A stretch of 64,000 bases of DNA from Puniceibacterium confluentis (GTDB taxonomy: Bacteria; Pseudomonadota; Alphaproteobacteria; Rhodobacterales; Rhodobacteraceae), in contig NZ_VOJI01000001.1 of NCBI RefSeq assembly GCF_007923445.1, forward strand, positions 124,001-188,000, read 5' to 3'. Below the pieces are notes generated by a model, which was given only the letters and a program-made list of their open reading frames with translations, did not search any database and was not told the DNA's origin. The translations under genes and the position numbers were made by a program. This document shows positions 19,368 through 28,615 of the stretch, piece by piece (the stretch's first letter is position 1; the number at the start of each line of letters is the position of its first letter).

Positions 19368-21716
19368 ATGGCGCAGGCTCTTTCCAGTTCAGAAGCTCAG
19401 GTGACGGCTTTCGAGATGCGCCAGTCTCCCGAGGGACGCCTGGCCCGTTACGCCCGCGGGCGGGTCGCCTATTTCTGGGCACGGCAGTGGCTGACGCTGA
19501 TCGGCGCGCTGTCCCTGGCGTTGCTGGAAACCGTTGCAACCGGTGTGGCGGTCGCCGCTCTAGCCCTTCTGGGCGAAGCTGTTGACTGCACGGCATTGCG
19601 CCAGGTGCCGCGCTGGCAGCGGCAGGGGCGCGGCTTTGCCCGGATCAGAGCGGTGACGACACTGACCGCCGGTTTCCAGGCGCTGACAATTTCCGGCTGT
19701 ATCCTGGTCACGCTTGGCAATACCGCCGGAGTGGACGCCAGCTTTTTCGCCTTCGCGTTCCTCATTGCCGCCGCGATCAATGCCGGCGTGGTCATGCCCT
19801 ATCACCCGCCAGCGGCCCGGACGCGGCTGGCGATCTACATGCTGGCCGGGGCCGGATATCTGGGGGCCGACGTCGCACTGGCCGGCGGGCTTGACCCGCA
19901 CCACGGCTACGAAGTCATGGGCGTGCTGTTGATGGCCTACAGTGCGCGGATCTTTCTGCAACTGGTGGTCGATTCCGAACGTGCCCATGTGCGGTCGAGC
20001 CGTGACTTGCTGACGGGGGCCCGGGCGCTGGCGCAAAGCAATCAGGATCTTTTCGAAAGCCAGCGCGAAGCGCGCCAGCTGGCGCTGGTGGCCCGTCATG
20101 CCAATGACAGCGTGATCATGCAGGACAGCCGCGGAACAATTGTCTGGGTCAACGACGCCTTTGTTCAGACGACCGGATACAGCGCTGCCGAGGCTGTGGG
20201 CCAGTCCGTTGGCAGACTGCTCAACGGCGATGAAACCAGCGCAGAGACGGTCGCGGCGATCCGGGCGGCAGTGAAAGACGGCCGGCCGCTGCGCTCGGAG
20301 ATCCTGAACTACGCCAAGGACGGGCGAAAGATCTGGGTTGAAACCAATATCGTTCCGATCAGCGACGACCGGGGGCTGACAGAGACCGTCATCGCGATCG
20401 AGCGCGACATCACCGATGCCAAGAGCCATGCACTTGAAATGACCCGCGCGACATCCCGCGCCAAAGAGGGCGCGCGCGCCAAGGCTGCATTTCTCGCCAC
20501 CATGAGCCACGAGATCCGGACTCCGATGAATGGCATCATAGGAATGTCCGACCTGCTGTCTGAAACGGCGCTGGCCCCCCAGCAGCGCGAATATGTCAGC
20601 GCCATCCATACTTCGGCCGAAGCCTTGCTGCGCATCATCAACGACATCCTGGATTATTCCAAGCTCGATGCCGGCAAGATGGGCATGGCGGAAGATCCCT
20701 TCAACCTTGCCCGGTGCATCCGGATGTCGGCGGACCTGCTGCGTGGCTCCGCCCGGGACAAGGGGCTGTTCCTGGACATCTGCCACGATGGCCCGCTGCC
20801 GGACGTTGTCGTCGGTGACGAAGGCCGCGTGCGTCAGGTGCTGCTCAACCTGCTGGGAAATGCCATCAAATTCACCGACGCGGGGGGCGTAACCCTGCAC
20901 GTGTCGGTCGAGAACAAGACGGCGTCCCATGTCCTGCGGATCACGGTATCGGACACCGGTATCGGAGTGCCTGCCGACCGGGCCGCGTGCATTTTCGACC
21001 AGTTTGAACAGGCGGATGTGGCCACCACACGCAAATATGGCGGCACCGGACTGGGCCTCGCCATCTCGCGGCAGCTGGCGCGACGCATGGGGGGAAATCT
21101 GGAATTGGCGCCAGGTGATGTCTCGGGGTCGGTGTTTGTGTTCACCTTCGAGGCCGGGACGCAGCAGAAACATGATCGTGCCGCACCCCGCCAGCCCGAA
21201 GGGACCGGCAGTCCGAACCTTGAAGGTACGAAGATATTGCTCGCCGAAGACAACCGCACCAACAGCCTGCTGATCGCCCGCTACCTGTCGGACCTCGAGA
21301 TTACGCTGTGGTTTGCCGGAGATGGAGCCGAAGCGCTGGATCTGGTGGCGCAGCACCGGCCGGATATTGTGCTCATGGACATGTCGATGCCGGTGCTTGA
21401 CGGTATCTCGGCAACGCAGGTGATCCGGCAGATGGACGGGCCGCAGCCACATATCATCGCCTTGACTGCCAATGCCTTTGATTCGGACCGCGCTGCCTGC
21501 CTGGCGGCGGGAATGGATGATTTTCTGCCCAAACCCGTCCGAAAGGCTGATCTTCTGGCGGCGCTGGCGCGCTGTTCCCGAGGCGATAAACCGCTTGGAT
21601 CGCCCCCAAGGCTTCGCGTATCACGGAATGAGCAAGCAGAAGAGGCCGTGAATTGGACATCGCAACCCGCGTCTGGAACCACAAGTGGAAGATCGACCCG
21701 ATCGTCCGGTCTCTGA
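19368..21716 (+). CDS. Membrane-bound PAS hybrid histidine kinase
   Basis: 782 residues. Hydrophobic segments lie between about 40 and 200 (four to six membrane passes), PAS about 235-350 with PAC, HisKA with His381 in FLATMSHEIRTPMNGIIGM, HATPase with DTGIGVP (529-535) and GGTGLGLAIS (558-567), and a C-terminal receiver 622-740 with Asp671 in LMDMSMPVLDG. All catalytic motifs look intact, so it should autophosphorylate. No response regulator is adjacent; output is probably through a phosphotransfer protein elsewhere. The last 21 codons overlap pncB in another frame, so the tail is unlikely to be conserved. Confidence 0.9.
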   Translation: MAQALSSSEAQVTAFEMRQSPEGRLARYARGRVAYFWARQWLTLIGALSLALLETVATGVAVAALALLGEAVDCTALRQVPRWQRQGRGFARIRAVTTLTAGFQALTISGCILVTLGNTAGVDASFFAFAFLIAAAINAGVVMPYHPPAARTRLAIYMLAGAGYLGADVALAGGLDPHHGYEVMGVLLMAYSARIFLQLVVDSERAHVRSSRDLLTGARALAQSNQDLFESQREARQLALVARHANDSVIMQDSRGTIVWVNDAFVQTTGYSAAEAVGQSVGRLLNGDETSAETVAAIRAAVKDGRPLRSEILNYAKDGRKIWVETNIVPISDDRGLTETVIAIERDITDAKSHALEMTRATSRAKEGARAKAAFLATMSHEIRTPMNGIIGMSDLLSETALAPQQREYVSAIHTSAEALLRIINDILDYSKLDAGKMGMAEDPFNLARCIRMSADLLRGSARDKGLFLDICHDGPLPDVVVGDEGRVRQVLLNLLGNAIKFTDAGGVTLHVSVENKTASHVLRITVSDTGIGVPADRAACIFDQFEQADVATTRKYGGTGLGLAISRQLARRMGGNLELAPGDVSGSVFVFTFEAGTQQKHDRAAPRQPEGTGSPNLEGTKILLAEDNRTNSLLIARYLSDLEITLWFAGDGAEALDLVAQHRPDIVLMDMSMPVLDGISATQVIRQMDGPQPHIIALTANAFDSDRAACLAAGMDDFLPKPVRKADLLAALARCSRGDKPLGSPPRLRVSRNEQAEEAVNWTSQPASGTTSGRSTRSSGL

Positions 21717-22942
21717 TCGACACCGATTTTTACAAGCTGCTGATGTGCCAGTCGGTGTTCCGCAACAAACCCGAAACCCAGGTGACGTTCAGCCTGATCA
21801 ACCGGTCTACCCACATTCCGCTGGCCCGGTTGATCGACGAGGGCGAATTGCGCGAACAGCTGGATCACATCCGGTCCCTGTCGCTGCGGCGCGGTGAATC
21901 GACCTGGATGCGCGGCAACACCTTCTATGGAAAACGGCAGATGTTCCGCCCGGATTTCATGGACTGGTTCGAAAATCTGCGCCTGCCCCCCTATCATCTG
22001 GAGCGCGTCGGCGACCAGTACGAGCTGACCTTTGAGGGCAGCTGGCCCGAGGTGATGCTCTGGGAAATTCCGGCCCTCGCGGTTCTGATGGAGCTGCGTG
22101 GCCGTGCCGTGCTCAACACCATGGGACGGTTCGAGCTGCAGGTGCTTTACGCCCGTGCGATGACCAAGCTCTGGGAAAAGGTCGAACACCTGCGCACCGT
22201 TCCGGATCTGCGGATCGCGGACTTTGGAACCCGGCGGCGGCACTCGTTTCTGTGGCAGGACTGGTGCGTTCAGGCGATGCAGGAAGGTCTGGGCAAGGGC
22301 TTTGCCGGCACCTCGAACTGTCTCATCGCCAAGAACCGCGATATGGAGGCCATCGGCACCAACGCGCATGAACTGCCGATGGTCTATGCTGCGCTGGCCG
22401 AGGACGATGCCGCGCTGGCCAACGCCCCCTACGATGTTCTGGCGGACTGGCACGAAGAGCACGAAGGCAACCTGCGCATCATTCTGCCCGACACCTACGG
22501 AACCAACGGGTTTCTGCGCAATGCGCCCGACTGGCTGGCGGGCTGGACCGGCATCCGCATCGACAGCGGCGATCCGGCAACCGGTGCCGAAACCGCCATC
22601 CGCTGGTGGCAGGAACGCGGCGAGGATCCGCGCAGCAAGCTGGTGATCTTTTCCGACGGGCTGGACGAGGCCAAGATTGTCGAACTGCACAAGCAGTTCC
22701 TGGGCCGGGTGCGGGTCAGTTTCGGTTGGGGCACTCTGCTCACCAATGATTTCCGCGGGCTGACCGAGGGCGACCGGCTGGCGCCGTTCAGTCTGGTCTG
22801 CAAGGCGGTATCGGCCAACGGGCGTCCAACGGTCAAATTGTCGGACAACCCGAACAAGGCGATGGGCCCGCAGGACGAGATTGAGCGCTACAAACGGGTT
22901 TTTGATGTCGGGGCGCAGAAGCCGTTCGAGGTCGTGGTCTGA
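21653..22942 (+). CDS. pncB: Nicotinate phosphoribosyltransferase
   Basis: Converts nicotinate and PRPP to nicotinate mononucleotide with ATP hydrolysis. 429 residues. Family motifs: LIDTDFYKLLMCQ near the N-terminus, DFGTRRRHS (190-198), the phospho-acceptor histidine H239 in GTNAHELPM, and IRIDSGDPATGAE. It appears to start with TTG at 21653, 7 bases after AGAGG; no in-frame ATG fits. The start lies 64 bases inside the histidine kinase gene, so expression is coupled to that sensor. Confidence 0.92.
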   Translation: MDIATRVWNHKWKIDPIVRSLIDTDFYKLLMCQSVFRNKPETQVTFSLINRSTHIPLARLIDEGELREQLDHIRSLSLRRGESTWMRGNTFYGKRQMFRPDFMDWFENLRLPPYHLERVGDQYELTFEGSWPEVMLWEIPALAVLMELRGRAVLNTMGRFELQVLYARAMTKLWEKVEHLRTVPDLRIADFGTRRRHSFLWQDWCVQAMQEGLGKGFAGTSNCLIAKNRDMEAIGTNAHELPMVYAALAEDDAALANAPYDVLADWHEEHEGNLRIILPDTYGTNGFLRNAPDWLAGWTGIRIDSGDPATGAETAIRWWQERGEDPRSKLVIFSDGLDEAKIVELHKQFLGRVRVSFGWGTLLTNDFRGLTEGDRLAPFSLVCKAVSANGRPTVKLSDNPNKAMGPQDEIERYKRVFDVGAQKPFEVVV

Positions 22943-22945
22943 AGC

Positions 22946-23995
22946 TCAGCCGGAAAGGTGCGGACCATCCACCGGCGCGATGATCCTTTGCAGGGTCTCG
23001 GGGGGCGCACCGTCGATCCGCCGCAGCAGAATTTCCCCCATGGCACGCCCGGTCATTTCGACATCCTCAAAGATCGAGCGGAACTTGGGCCGCATCAGGT
23101 CGAACACCGGTGAGGCCTGCTTGATCAGCATATCCACCTGGTCTCCCGCCACCATCCCGGCATCGTCTATCGCCGCAAGAGCCGCCAGTGCCATGACCTC
23201 GCCGACGCAGACGATTCCGTCCGGCGGTGACTCCGAAAGCAGGAGGCTGGTCAGCTGGCGGGCAATTTCGGCCGGCGGGGTGTCGATGGTAAGGTTTTCA
23301 GGAATGATGTGATCGATTCCCGCTTCGCGCACCTCGGACAGGAAGCCGAATCGGAGATGCTGGGAAAAGGTGAATTGCGCCTGCGGCAGCACAATCATCA
23401 GGCGTTTGCGCCCCGCCTTCAGCAACCATTTAACCGCCTGACGGGCAAAGGCTTCGTTGTCGAAATCGACAAAGGCGTGCTGCGTGGTGAACTCGGTCCG
23501 CCCGTGGCTGACAAAGGGGAAATCCTTTTCCAGCAGCAGCCGCACCCGGGGGTCGAAACATTCGGTCCGCGACAACACGATGCCGTCGGCAAGGTTGTTG
23601 CGCAGGATGTTTTCGATGGCTGACACCCGGTCCGAATCAATGAAATCGGGGGTGATCGTGACCGAATACCCCGTGCCCTTGAGCGCGGCGGTGATGCCGT
23701 TCAGCAGCACATGGGTGAAGCCGAGATATTCGTGCCCGGGGTTGATCAGGAGCGAGATCACCTTGGTGCGCCCGGTGCGCAGTCTCTGCGCCGCGCGATC
23801 CGGCACATACCCCAGCGATTTCGCGGCTTTGGCGACGGTGTCCCGGGTCGACTGCGCGATCTTCGGATCGTTGGACAGTGCCCGCGACACCGTCGTGACC
23901 GCATAGCCTGTCGCCTGCGCAACCGTCTTCAGCGTAGGTTTTCCGACGGGGGGCGTGGGGTGCGGTTCCTTGCTCACTTGAGTGTCCATTTCCAA
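22946..23995 (-). CDS. LacI-family sugar-responsive repressor
   Basis: 349 residues. N-terminal LacI helix-turn-helix (TLKTVAQATGYAVTTVSRAL, then SNDPKIAQSTRDTV) preceded by a 25-residue extension, then a periplasmic-binding-protein-like effector domain. Divergent from the sugar ABC operon across a 210-base gap containing operator-like repeats, so it is very probably the local regulator. Resembles AglR-type regulators of alpha-glucoside or glucose uptake; the effector cannot be read from sequence. Confidence 0.88.
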   Translation of the reverse strand: MEMDTQVSKEPHPTPPVGKPTLKTVAQATGYAVTTVSRALSNDPKIAQSTRDTVAKAAKSLGYVPDRAAQRLRTGRTKVISLLINPGHEYLGFTHVLLNGITAALKGTGYSVTITPDFIDSDRVSAIENILRNNLADGIVLSRTECFDPRVRLLLEKDFPFVSHGRTEFTTQHAFVDFDNEAFARQAVKWLLKAGRKRLMIVLPQAQFTFSQHLRFGFLSEVREAGIDHIIPENLTIDTPPAEIARQLTSLLLSESPPDGIVCVGEVMALAALAAIDDAGMVAGDQVDMLIKQASPVFDLMRPKFRSIFEDVEMTGRAMGEILLRRIDGAPPETLQRIIAPVDGPHLSG

Positions 23996-24026
23996 TTGGT
24001 CAGATTCGAGGCACTGACTGCTTTAT

Positions 24027-24162
24027 ATCGTTACAACCAAAGCGCCGCTGTCAACGACTTTCATAAGCCACCGGTTTCAAAACGCTTTTATGCTGCGCGT
24101 GCGAACAAATTCTTTCATGTGAAAAAACCAGTTGACACACCCGGGATTTAAATCGTTACAAT
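24027..24162 (+). promoter_or_regulatory. Divergent promoter/operator region of the sugar ABC operon
   Basis: The decamer ATCGTTACAA occurs exactly twice, at 24027-24036 and 24152-24161. The second copy overlaps a possible -10 (TACAAT, 24157-24162), with TTGACA at 24132-24137, although the 19-base spacer is long. Between them TCAAAACGCTTTTA (24077-24090) is a near-palindrome with a central CG, the usual form of a LacI-family operator. Two identical boxes about 125 bases apart could permit repressor looping. Confidence 0.5.
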
Positions 24163-24205
24163 AGCGGCGGACGAGACATTATCGTACCTATCTGGGAGGA
24201 TACCT

Positions 24206-25453
24206 ATGACACTTATGAAACACCTCAAACTGTCTGCAGCCGTTCTGGCGCTGTCCGCAACCACGGCCGTGGCTGCGGACGTCGAGGTTCTGCACTGGTG
24301 GACGTCTGGCGGCGAAGCGGCTGCGCTGAACGTGCTCAAGGGCGACCTTGAAGCGCAGGGCATCGGCTGGATGGACATGCCGGTTGCCGGTGGCGGCGGC
24401 GAGGCGGCAATGACCGTTCTGCGGGCGCGGGTCACTTCGGGCAACGCACCGACCGCCGTGCAGATGCTGGGTTTTGACATCACCGACTGGGCCAAGGAAG
24501 GCGCGCTTGCCAACCTCAACGATGCTGCCGCGGAAAACGGCTGGGATGCCGTGGTTCCCGAGGCGCTGCAGAAGTTCGCCAAGTATGAAGGCAGCTGGGT
24601 GGCTGCGCCGGTCAACGTCCACTCCGTGAACTGGGTCTGGGCCAACAAGAAGCTGTTTGACGACAACAATCTTACCGTTCCCACCACCTGGGAAGAGTTC
24701 GAAGCGGTAATGGCGACCCTCAAAGAGGCGGGCGTGACGCCGATCGCGCAGGGCGGACAGCCCTGGCAGGAAGCCACGCTGTTTGACTCCGTCGTGATGT
24801 CGACCGGTGGACCCGAGTTCTACCAGAAGGCCCTGATCGACCTCGATCCCGAAGCGCTGGGCTCTGACACGATGAAGCAGGCGTTCGACCGTCTCGGCGC
24901 CATCCGCGCCAACGTCGACGACAACTTCTCGGGTCGTGACTGGAACCTTGCAACGGCGATGGTCATCAACGGCGAAGCGGGCATGCAGATCATGGGCGAC
25001 TGGGCCAAGGGCGAATTCGTCGCTGCCGGCAAGGTCCCGGACGAGGATTTCCTCTGCTTCCGCTTCCCGGGCACCCAGGACCAGGTGATGTTCAACGCTG
25101 ACCAGTTCGCCATGTTCGACCAGGGCGGCGTCGTTTCGGAAGAGCAGGCGGCGCTTGCCACGGCGATCATGTCTCCGACCTTCCAGTCCGCGTTCAACGT
25201 GGTCAAGGGATCGGTTCCCGCGCGTACCGATGTGCCTGACACCGACTTTGACGCCTGCGGCAAGAAGGGCATCGCGGATCTCGCGGCGGCATCCTCCTCG
25301 GGCAACCTGTTCGGGTCGCTGGCGCAGGGCTATGGCGCCCCGGCGTCGATCAAGAACGCTTACTATGACGTTGTGACGGCCTTCTTCAACGGTTCCTTCG
25401 ACAGCCAGACGGCGGCCGAAGAACTGGTGACAGCCATCGAAATCGCGCAGTAA
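24206..25453 (+). CDS. Sugar ABC transporter substrate-binding protein (glucose/mannose GtsA type)
   Basis: 415 residues with a signal peptide (cleavage near AVAA-DVEV, residue 25). The mature start [20 protein letters not shown], the [16 protein letters not shown] segment and [13 protein letters not shown] match glucose-binding GtsA proteins of Pseudomonas closely, which is why a glucose-type substrate is favoured over alpha-glucosides. GGGAGGA lies 6 bases before the ATG. First gene of a binding protein-permease-permease-ATPase operon. Confidence 0.82.
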   Translation: MTLMKHLKLSAAVLALSATTAVAADVEVLHWWTSGGEAAALNVLKGDLEAQGIGWMDMPVAGGGGEAAMTVLRARVTSGNAPTAVQMLGFDITDWAKEGALANLNDAAAENGWDAVVPEALQKFAKYEGSWVAAPVNVHSVNWVWANKKLFDDNNLTVPTTWEEFEAVMATLKEAGVTPIAQGGQPWQEATLFDSVVMSTGGPEFYQKALIDLDPEALGSDTMKQAFDRLGAIRANVDDNFSGRDWNLATAMVINGEAGMQIMGDWAKGEFVAAGKVPDEDFLCFRFPGTQDQVMFNADQFAMFDQGGVVSEEQAALATAIMSPTFQSAFNVVKGSVPARTDVPDTDFDACGKKGIADLAAASSSGNLFGSLAQGYGAPASIKNAYYDVVTAFFNGSFDSQTAAEELVTAIEIAQ

Positions 25454-25462
25454 CTGCGCACC

Positions 25463-25491
25463 GGGCTCTGGCGCCGCGCGCGCCAGAGCCC
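25463..25491 (+). promoter_or_regulatory. Strong intercistronic hairpin after the binding-protein gene
   Basis: GGGCTCTGGCGC and GCGCCAGAGCCC form a perfect 12-base-pair stem with a 5-base loop. No T-tract follows, so it probably protects the binding-protein transcript from 3' decay and lowers permease expression rather than ending transcription fully. Confidence 0.6.
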
Positions 25492-25523
25492 TCCCACTCT
25501 CCCCTGACAGACTGGACAGAGCC

Positions 25524-26420
25524 ATGGCATCTGCACCGACGCAGGCGGATCTCAAAACCCGTTTGCAGACACTCATTCCGAAACTGGTGCTCTCGCCTTC
25601 GCTGGCGGTGATTTTCCTGTTCGTCTACGGTTTTATCATCTTCACGGTCTACCTGTCCTTTACGGACAGCCGCATTCTGCCCAGCTTCAACCTGGTTGGG
25701 TTCGAAAATTATTCCAAGCTGTTCCGGCTCTCGCACTGGACCACATCGATCACCAATCTGGGCATCTTTGCCGGGCTTTACATCGGTATCTCGACGCTGA
25801 TCGGCCTCGGGCTCGCCACCTTTCTGGATCAGAAGATCCGTGGCGAAGGTCTGCTGCGCCCGATCTACCTGTATCCGATGGCCCTGTCCTTCATCGTGAC
25901 CGGCACCGCGTGGAAGTGGTTCCTTGATCCCGGCATCGGGCTTGAACACACCATGCATCTCTGGGGCTGGGAAAGCTTCAGCTTTGATTGGATCAAGAAT
26001 TCCGACTACGCGATCTACACCGTTGTGATCGCCGCCGTCTGGCAATCCAGCGGGTTTGTCATGGCGATGTTCCTGGCCGGCCTGCGGGGCATCGACAACG
26101 AAATCCTCAAGGCCGCGCAGATGGACGGCGCATCGAACTGGCAGATGTACCGCCGGATCATTCTGCCGCAACTGCGCCCGGCCTTCCTGTCAGCCTTTGT
26201 CATCCTGAGCCATCTTGCGGTCAAGAGTTATGACCTCGTCATCGCGCTGACCGGCGGCGGACCGGGGCGGGCGACAGAGCTGCCGGCGACGTTCATGTAT
26301 TCCTACACCTTCACCCGCAACCAGATGGGCATCGGCGCCTCGTCTGCCGTCATCATGCTGATGACCATCGCGGCGATCATGGTGCCTTATCTTTACGCCG
26401 AACTGCGGGAGAAAAAATAA
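25524..26420 (+). CDS. Sugar ABC transporter permease (MalF/GtsB type)
   Basis: 298 residues with about six membrane segments. The coupling motif EILKAAQMDGASNWQMYRRI is near residue 195. The sequence TGGGPGRATELPATFMYSYTF after it is typical of the glucose/alpha-glucoside permease subfamily. Its end overlaps the next permease start (TAATG). Confidence 0.86.
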   Translation: MASAPTQADLKTRLQTLIPKLVLSPSLAVIFLFVYGFIIFTVYLSFTDSRILPSFNLVGFENYSKLFRLSHWTTSITNLGIFAGLYIGISTLIGLGLATFLDQKIRGEGLLRPIYLYPMALSFIVTGTAWKWFLDPGIGLEHTMHLWGWESFSFDWIKNSDYAIYTVVIAAVWQSSGFVMAMFLAGLRGIDNEILKAAQMDGASNWQMYRRIILPQLRPAFLSAFVILSHLAVKSYDLVIALTGGGPGRATELPATFMYSYTFTRNQMGIGASSAVIMLMTIAAIMVPYLYAELREKK

Positions 26421-27301
26421 TGTCTGTCGCAACTCAGGATACCGCCCTGCGGACGGGCCGGATCAGCCGCGCCTTCATCTACCTGTTCCTGTTGCTGATG
26501 GCGCTGTTTTATCTGCTGCCCTTTGCAATCATGGTGATCAACTCCCTGAAACCACTCTCGGAAATCACCGGCGGCAACATGATGTCGTTGCCGCGCGAAT
26601 GGACCCTGGACGCCTGGCGTGCTGCCTGGTCAACCGCACAGATCGGCGTCGAGCCCACCGGCCTGAAACCCTATTTCTGGAATTCGATCAAGATGGTCGT
26701 GCCGGCCGTCGCCATTTCCACCGTGCTTGGCGCGCTGAACGGCTATGTGCTGACCAAGTGGCGGTTCCGCGGCGATACGATCCTGTTCGGACTGATGCTT
26801 TTTTCCTGCTTCATCCCGTTCCAGATCGTCCTGATCCCGATGGCACGTGTGCTGGGCCTCACCGGCCTTGCCGGAACGACCACCGGCCTGATCCTTGTGC
26901 ATGTGGTCTATGGCATCGGCTTTTCGACACTTTATTTCCGCAACTACTATGCGGTGTTTCCGACCGAACTGGTGCGGGCGGCGATGATGGACGGCGCGGG
27001 CTTTTTCGGCATCTTCTGGCGCATTCTCATGCCGTCCTCGGGTCCGATCACCGTGGTCTGCATCATCTGGCAGTTCACCAACATCTGGAACGACTTCCTG
27101 TTCGGCGCCAGTTTCGCGGATTTCGACAGCCAACCGATCACCGTGGCGCTGAACAACCTCGTGAACTCCTCTACCGGGGTCAAAGAGTACAACGTCCACT
27201 TCGCAGGCGCGATCTATGCCGCCCTTCCGACACTGCTCGTCTACATCGTGGCAGGCCGGTACTTCGTGCGCGGACTGATGTCCGGCTCGGTCAAGGGGTG
27301 A
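26420..27301 (+). CDS. Sugar ABC transporter permease (MalG/GtsC type)
   Basis: 293 residues. The N-terminal membrane segment is at 17-40 ([20 protein letters not shown]), and the coupling loop [20 protein letters not shown] is near residue 185. Overlaps the upstream permease by one base. Followed by 52 bases, then the ATPase. Confidence 0.86.
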   Translation: MSVATQDTALRTGRISRAFIYLFLLLMALFYLLPFAIMVINSLKPLSEITGGNMMSLPREWTLDAWRAAWSTAQIGVEPTGLKPYFWNSIKMVVPAVAISTVLGALNGYVLTKWRFRGDTILFGLMLFSCFIPFQIVLIPMARVLGLTGLAGTTTGLILVHVVYGIGFSTLYFRNYYAVFPTELVRAAMMDGAGFFGIFWRILMPSSGPITVVCIIWQFTNIWNDFLFGASFADFDSQPITVALNNLVNSSTGVKEYNVHFAGAIYAALPTLLVYIVAGRYFVRGLMSGSVKG

Positions 27302-27353
27302 TGGCGATGAACCGCGCTCCGTCTCACGTTACTTCAACCGAAGGGTTGCCCTC

Positions 27354-28469
27354 ATGAGCTTTCTCAAGATCGACAACGTCACCAAGTCCTACGGCGCGGT
27401 CGAGGTATTGCACCGCGTCGACATCGACGTGCAACAGGGCGAATTCCTTGTGCTCGTCGGTCCCTCGGGCTGCGGAAAGTCCACGCTGCTCAACATGATC
27501 GCAGGCCTCGAGGAGATTTCCTCGGGCACCATCTCGATCAAGGACAAGGCGATGAACGGGGTGCACCCGTCCAAGCGCAACATCGCGATGGTGTTCCAGT
27601 CCTACGCGCTCTATCCCAACATGACCGTTGGCAAGAACATCACCTTTGGCCTGGAGATGCACGGCGTCCCCAAGGAAGAGCGTGACCGTGCGATGGACAA
27701 GGTCGCCAACATGCTGCAAATCAAGCCGCTGCTCGACCGCAAGCCGGGCCAGCTGTCCGGTGGCCAGCGCCAGCGTGTCGCCATGGGGCGCGCATTGGTC
27801 CGCGATCCCGACGTCTTCCTGTTCGACGAGCCGCTGTCCAACCTTGATGCCAAGCTGCGCGTGGACATGCGCACCGAAATCAAGAAGCTGCACCAGCGCC
27901 TGGGCACCACGATTGTCTACGTCACCCACGACCAGATCGAGGCGATGACGCTGTCGACCCGCATCGCGGTGATGAACGGCGGCTACATCCAGCAACTTGG
28001 CACCCCCAAGGAGATCTACGATACCCCGAACAACATCTTTGTTGCGGCCTTCATGGGGTCGCCGTCGATGAACCTTCTGGATGCGGTGATCCGCATCAAG
28101 GGCGCAGATGCCGCCGCCGAAATCACCGACCATAACGGCCACCCGCTGACGCTGCCGCTGCCGTTGCCCGCATCGTCTCTGTCGGGCCGCGACGGCACAA
28201 AGGTCGTGCTCGGTATCCGCCCCGAAGCGATCACCGATCCCGACGGCGCCGACAAGTCCGCCAACACCGTCGTGCCGGTGCAGAACAAGGTCGACGTGAC
28301 CGAACCCGCAGGGTCGGACACGTTCATCACCACCACAATGGCGGGCAAGGACGTGATCGGCCGGATGCGGGCCGACGCCCACGTCAACGCCGGGGACATC
28401 GCCGATCTGGCGATCAACATGGACAAGTCGGTGGTTTTCGACCCCAAGACCGAAAACCGGATCGCCTGA
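27354..28469 (+). CDS. Sugar ABC transporter ATP-binding protein (MalK/UgpC type)
   Basis: 371 residues. Walker A GPSGCGKS, signature [16 protein letters not shown], Walker B DVFLFDE, D-loop LSNLDAKLR and H-loop [10 protein letters not shown] are all canonical, in contrast to the degenerate GlpS/GlpT pair in the same window. A C-terminal TOBE-type domain carries the GIRPEAI motif. Homodimer expected. Completes the importer; no sugar hydrolase gene is in the operon. Confidence 0.9.
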   Translation: MSFLKIDNVTKSYGAVEVLHRVDIDVQQGEFLVLVGPSGCGKSTLLNMIAGLEEISSGTISIKDKAMNGVHPSKRNIAMVFQSYALYPNMTVGKNITFGLEMHGVPKEERDRAMDKVANMLQIKPLLDRKPGQLSGGQRQRVAMGRALVRDPDVFLFDEPLSNLDAKLRVDMRTEIKKLHQRLGTTIVYVTHDQIEAMTLSTRIAVMNGGYIQQLGTPKEIYDTPNNIFVAAFMGSPSMNLLDAVIRIKGADAAAEITDHNGHPLTLPLPLPASSLSGRDGTKVVLGIRPEAITDPDGADKSANTVVPVQNKVDVTEPAGSDTFITTTMAGKDVIGRMRADAHVNAGDIADLAINMDKSVVFDPKTENRIA

Positions 28470-28508
28470 GTCCCTGACAGCCTCCGCCCACCGGACGTCT
28501 CTGTGCAT

Positions 28509-28538
28509 CGCCCGCCACTCTTGGCGGGCGTTGTCGTT
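28509..28538 (+). terminator. Terminator after the sugar ABC operon
   Basis: CGCCCGCCA and TGGCGGGCG form a perfect 9-base-pair stem with loop CTCT, followed by TTGTCGTT. Confidence 0.8.
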
Positions 28539-28615
28539 CCAGCCCGAGCGTGACCCGTTTCCCTTCTGTCGCCGTCACGATAGGTGTTGCTGCACCACCC
28601 GCAGGAGGGCGCAGG

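Noticed and set aside
24206-28469. Alpha-glucoside (aglEFGK) transporter call
   Set aside because: No aglA glucosidase is present and the binding protein resembles GtsA glucose-binding proteins more than AglE; a substrate-neutral name with glucose preference was kept.
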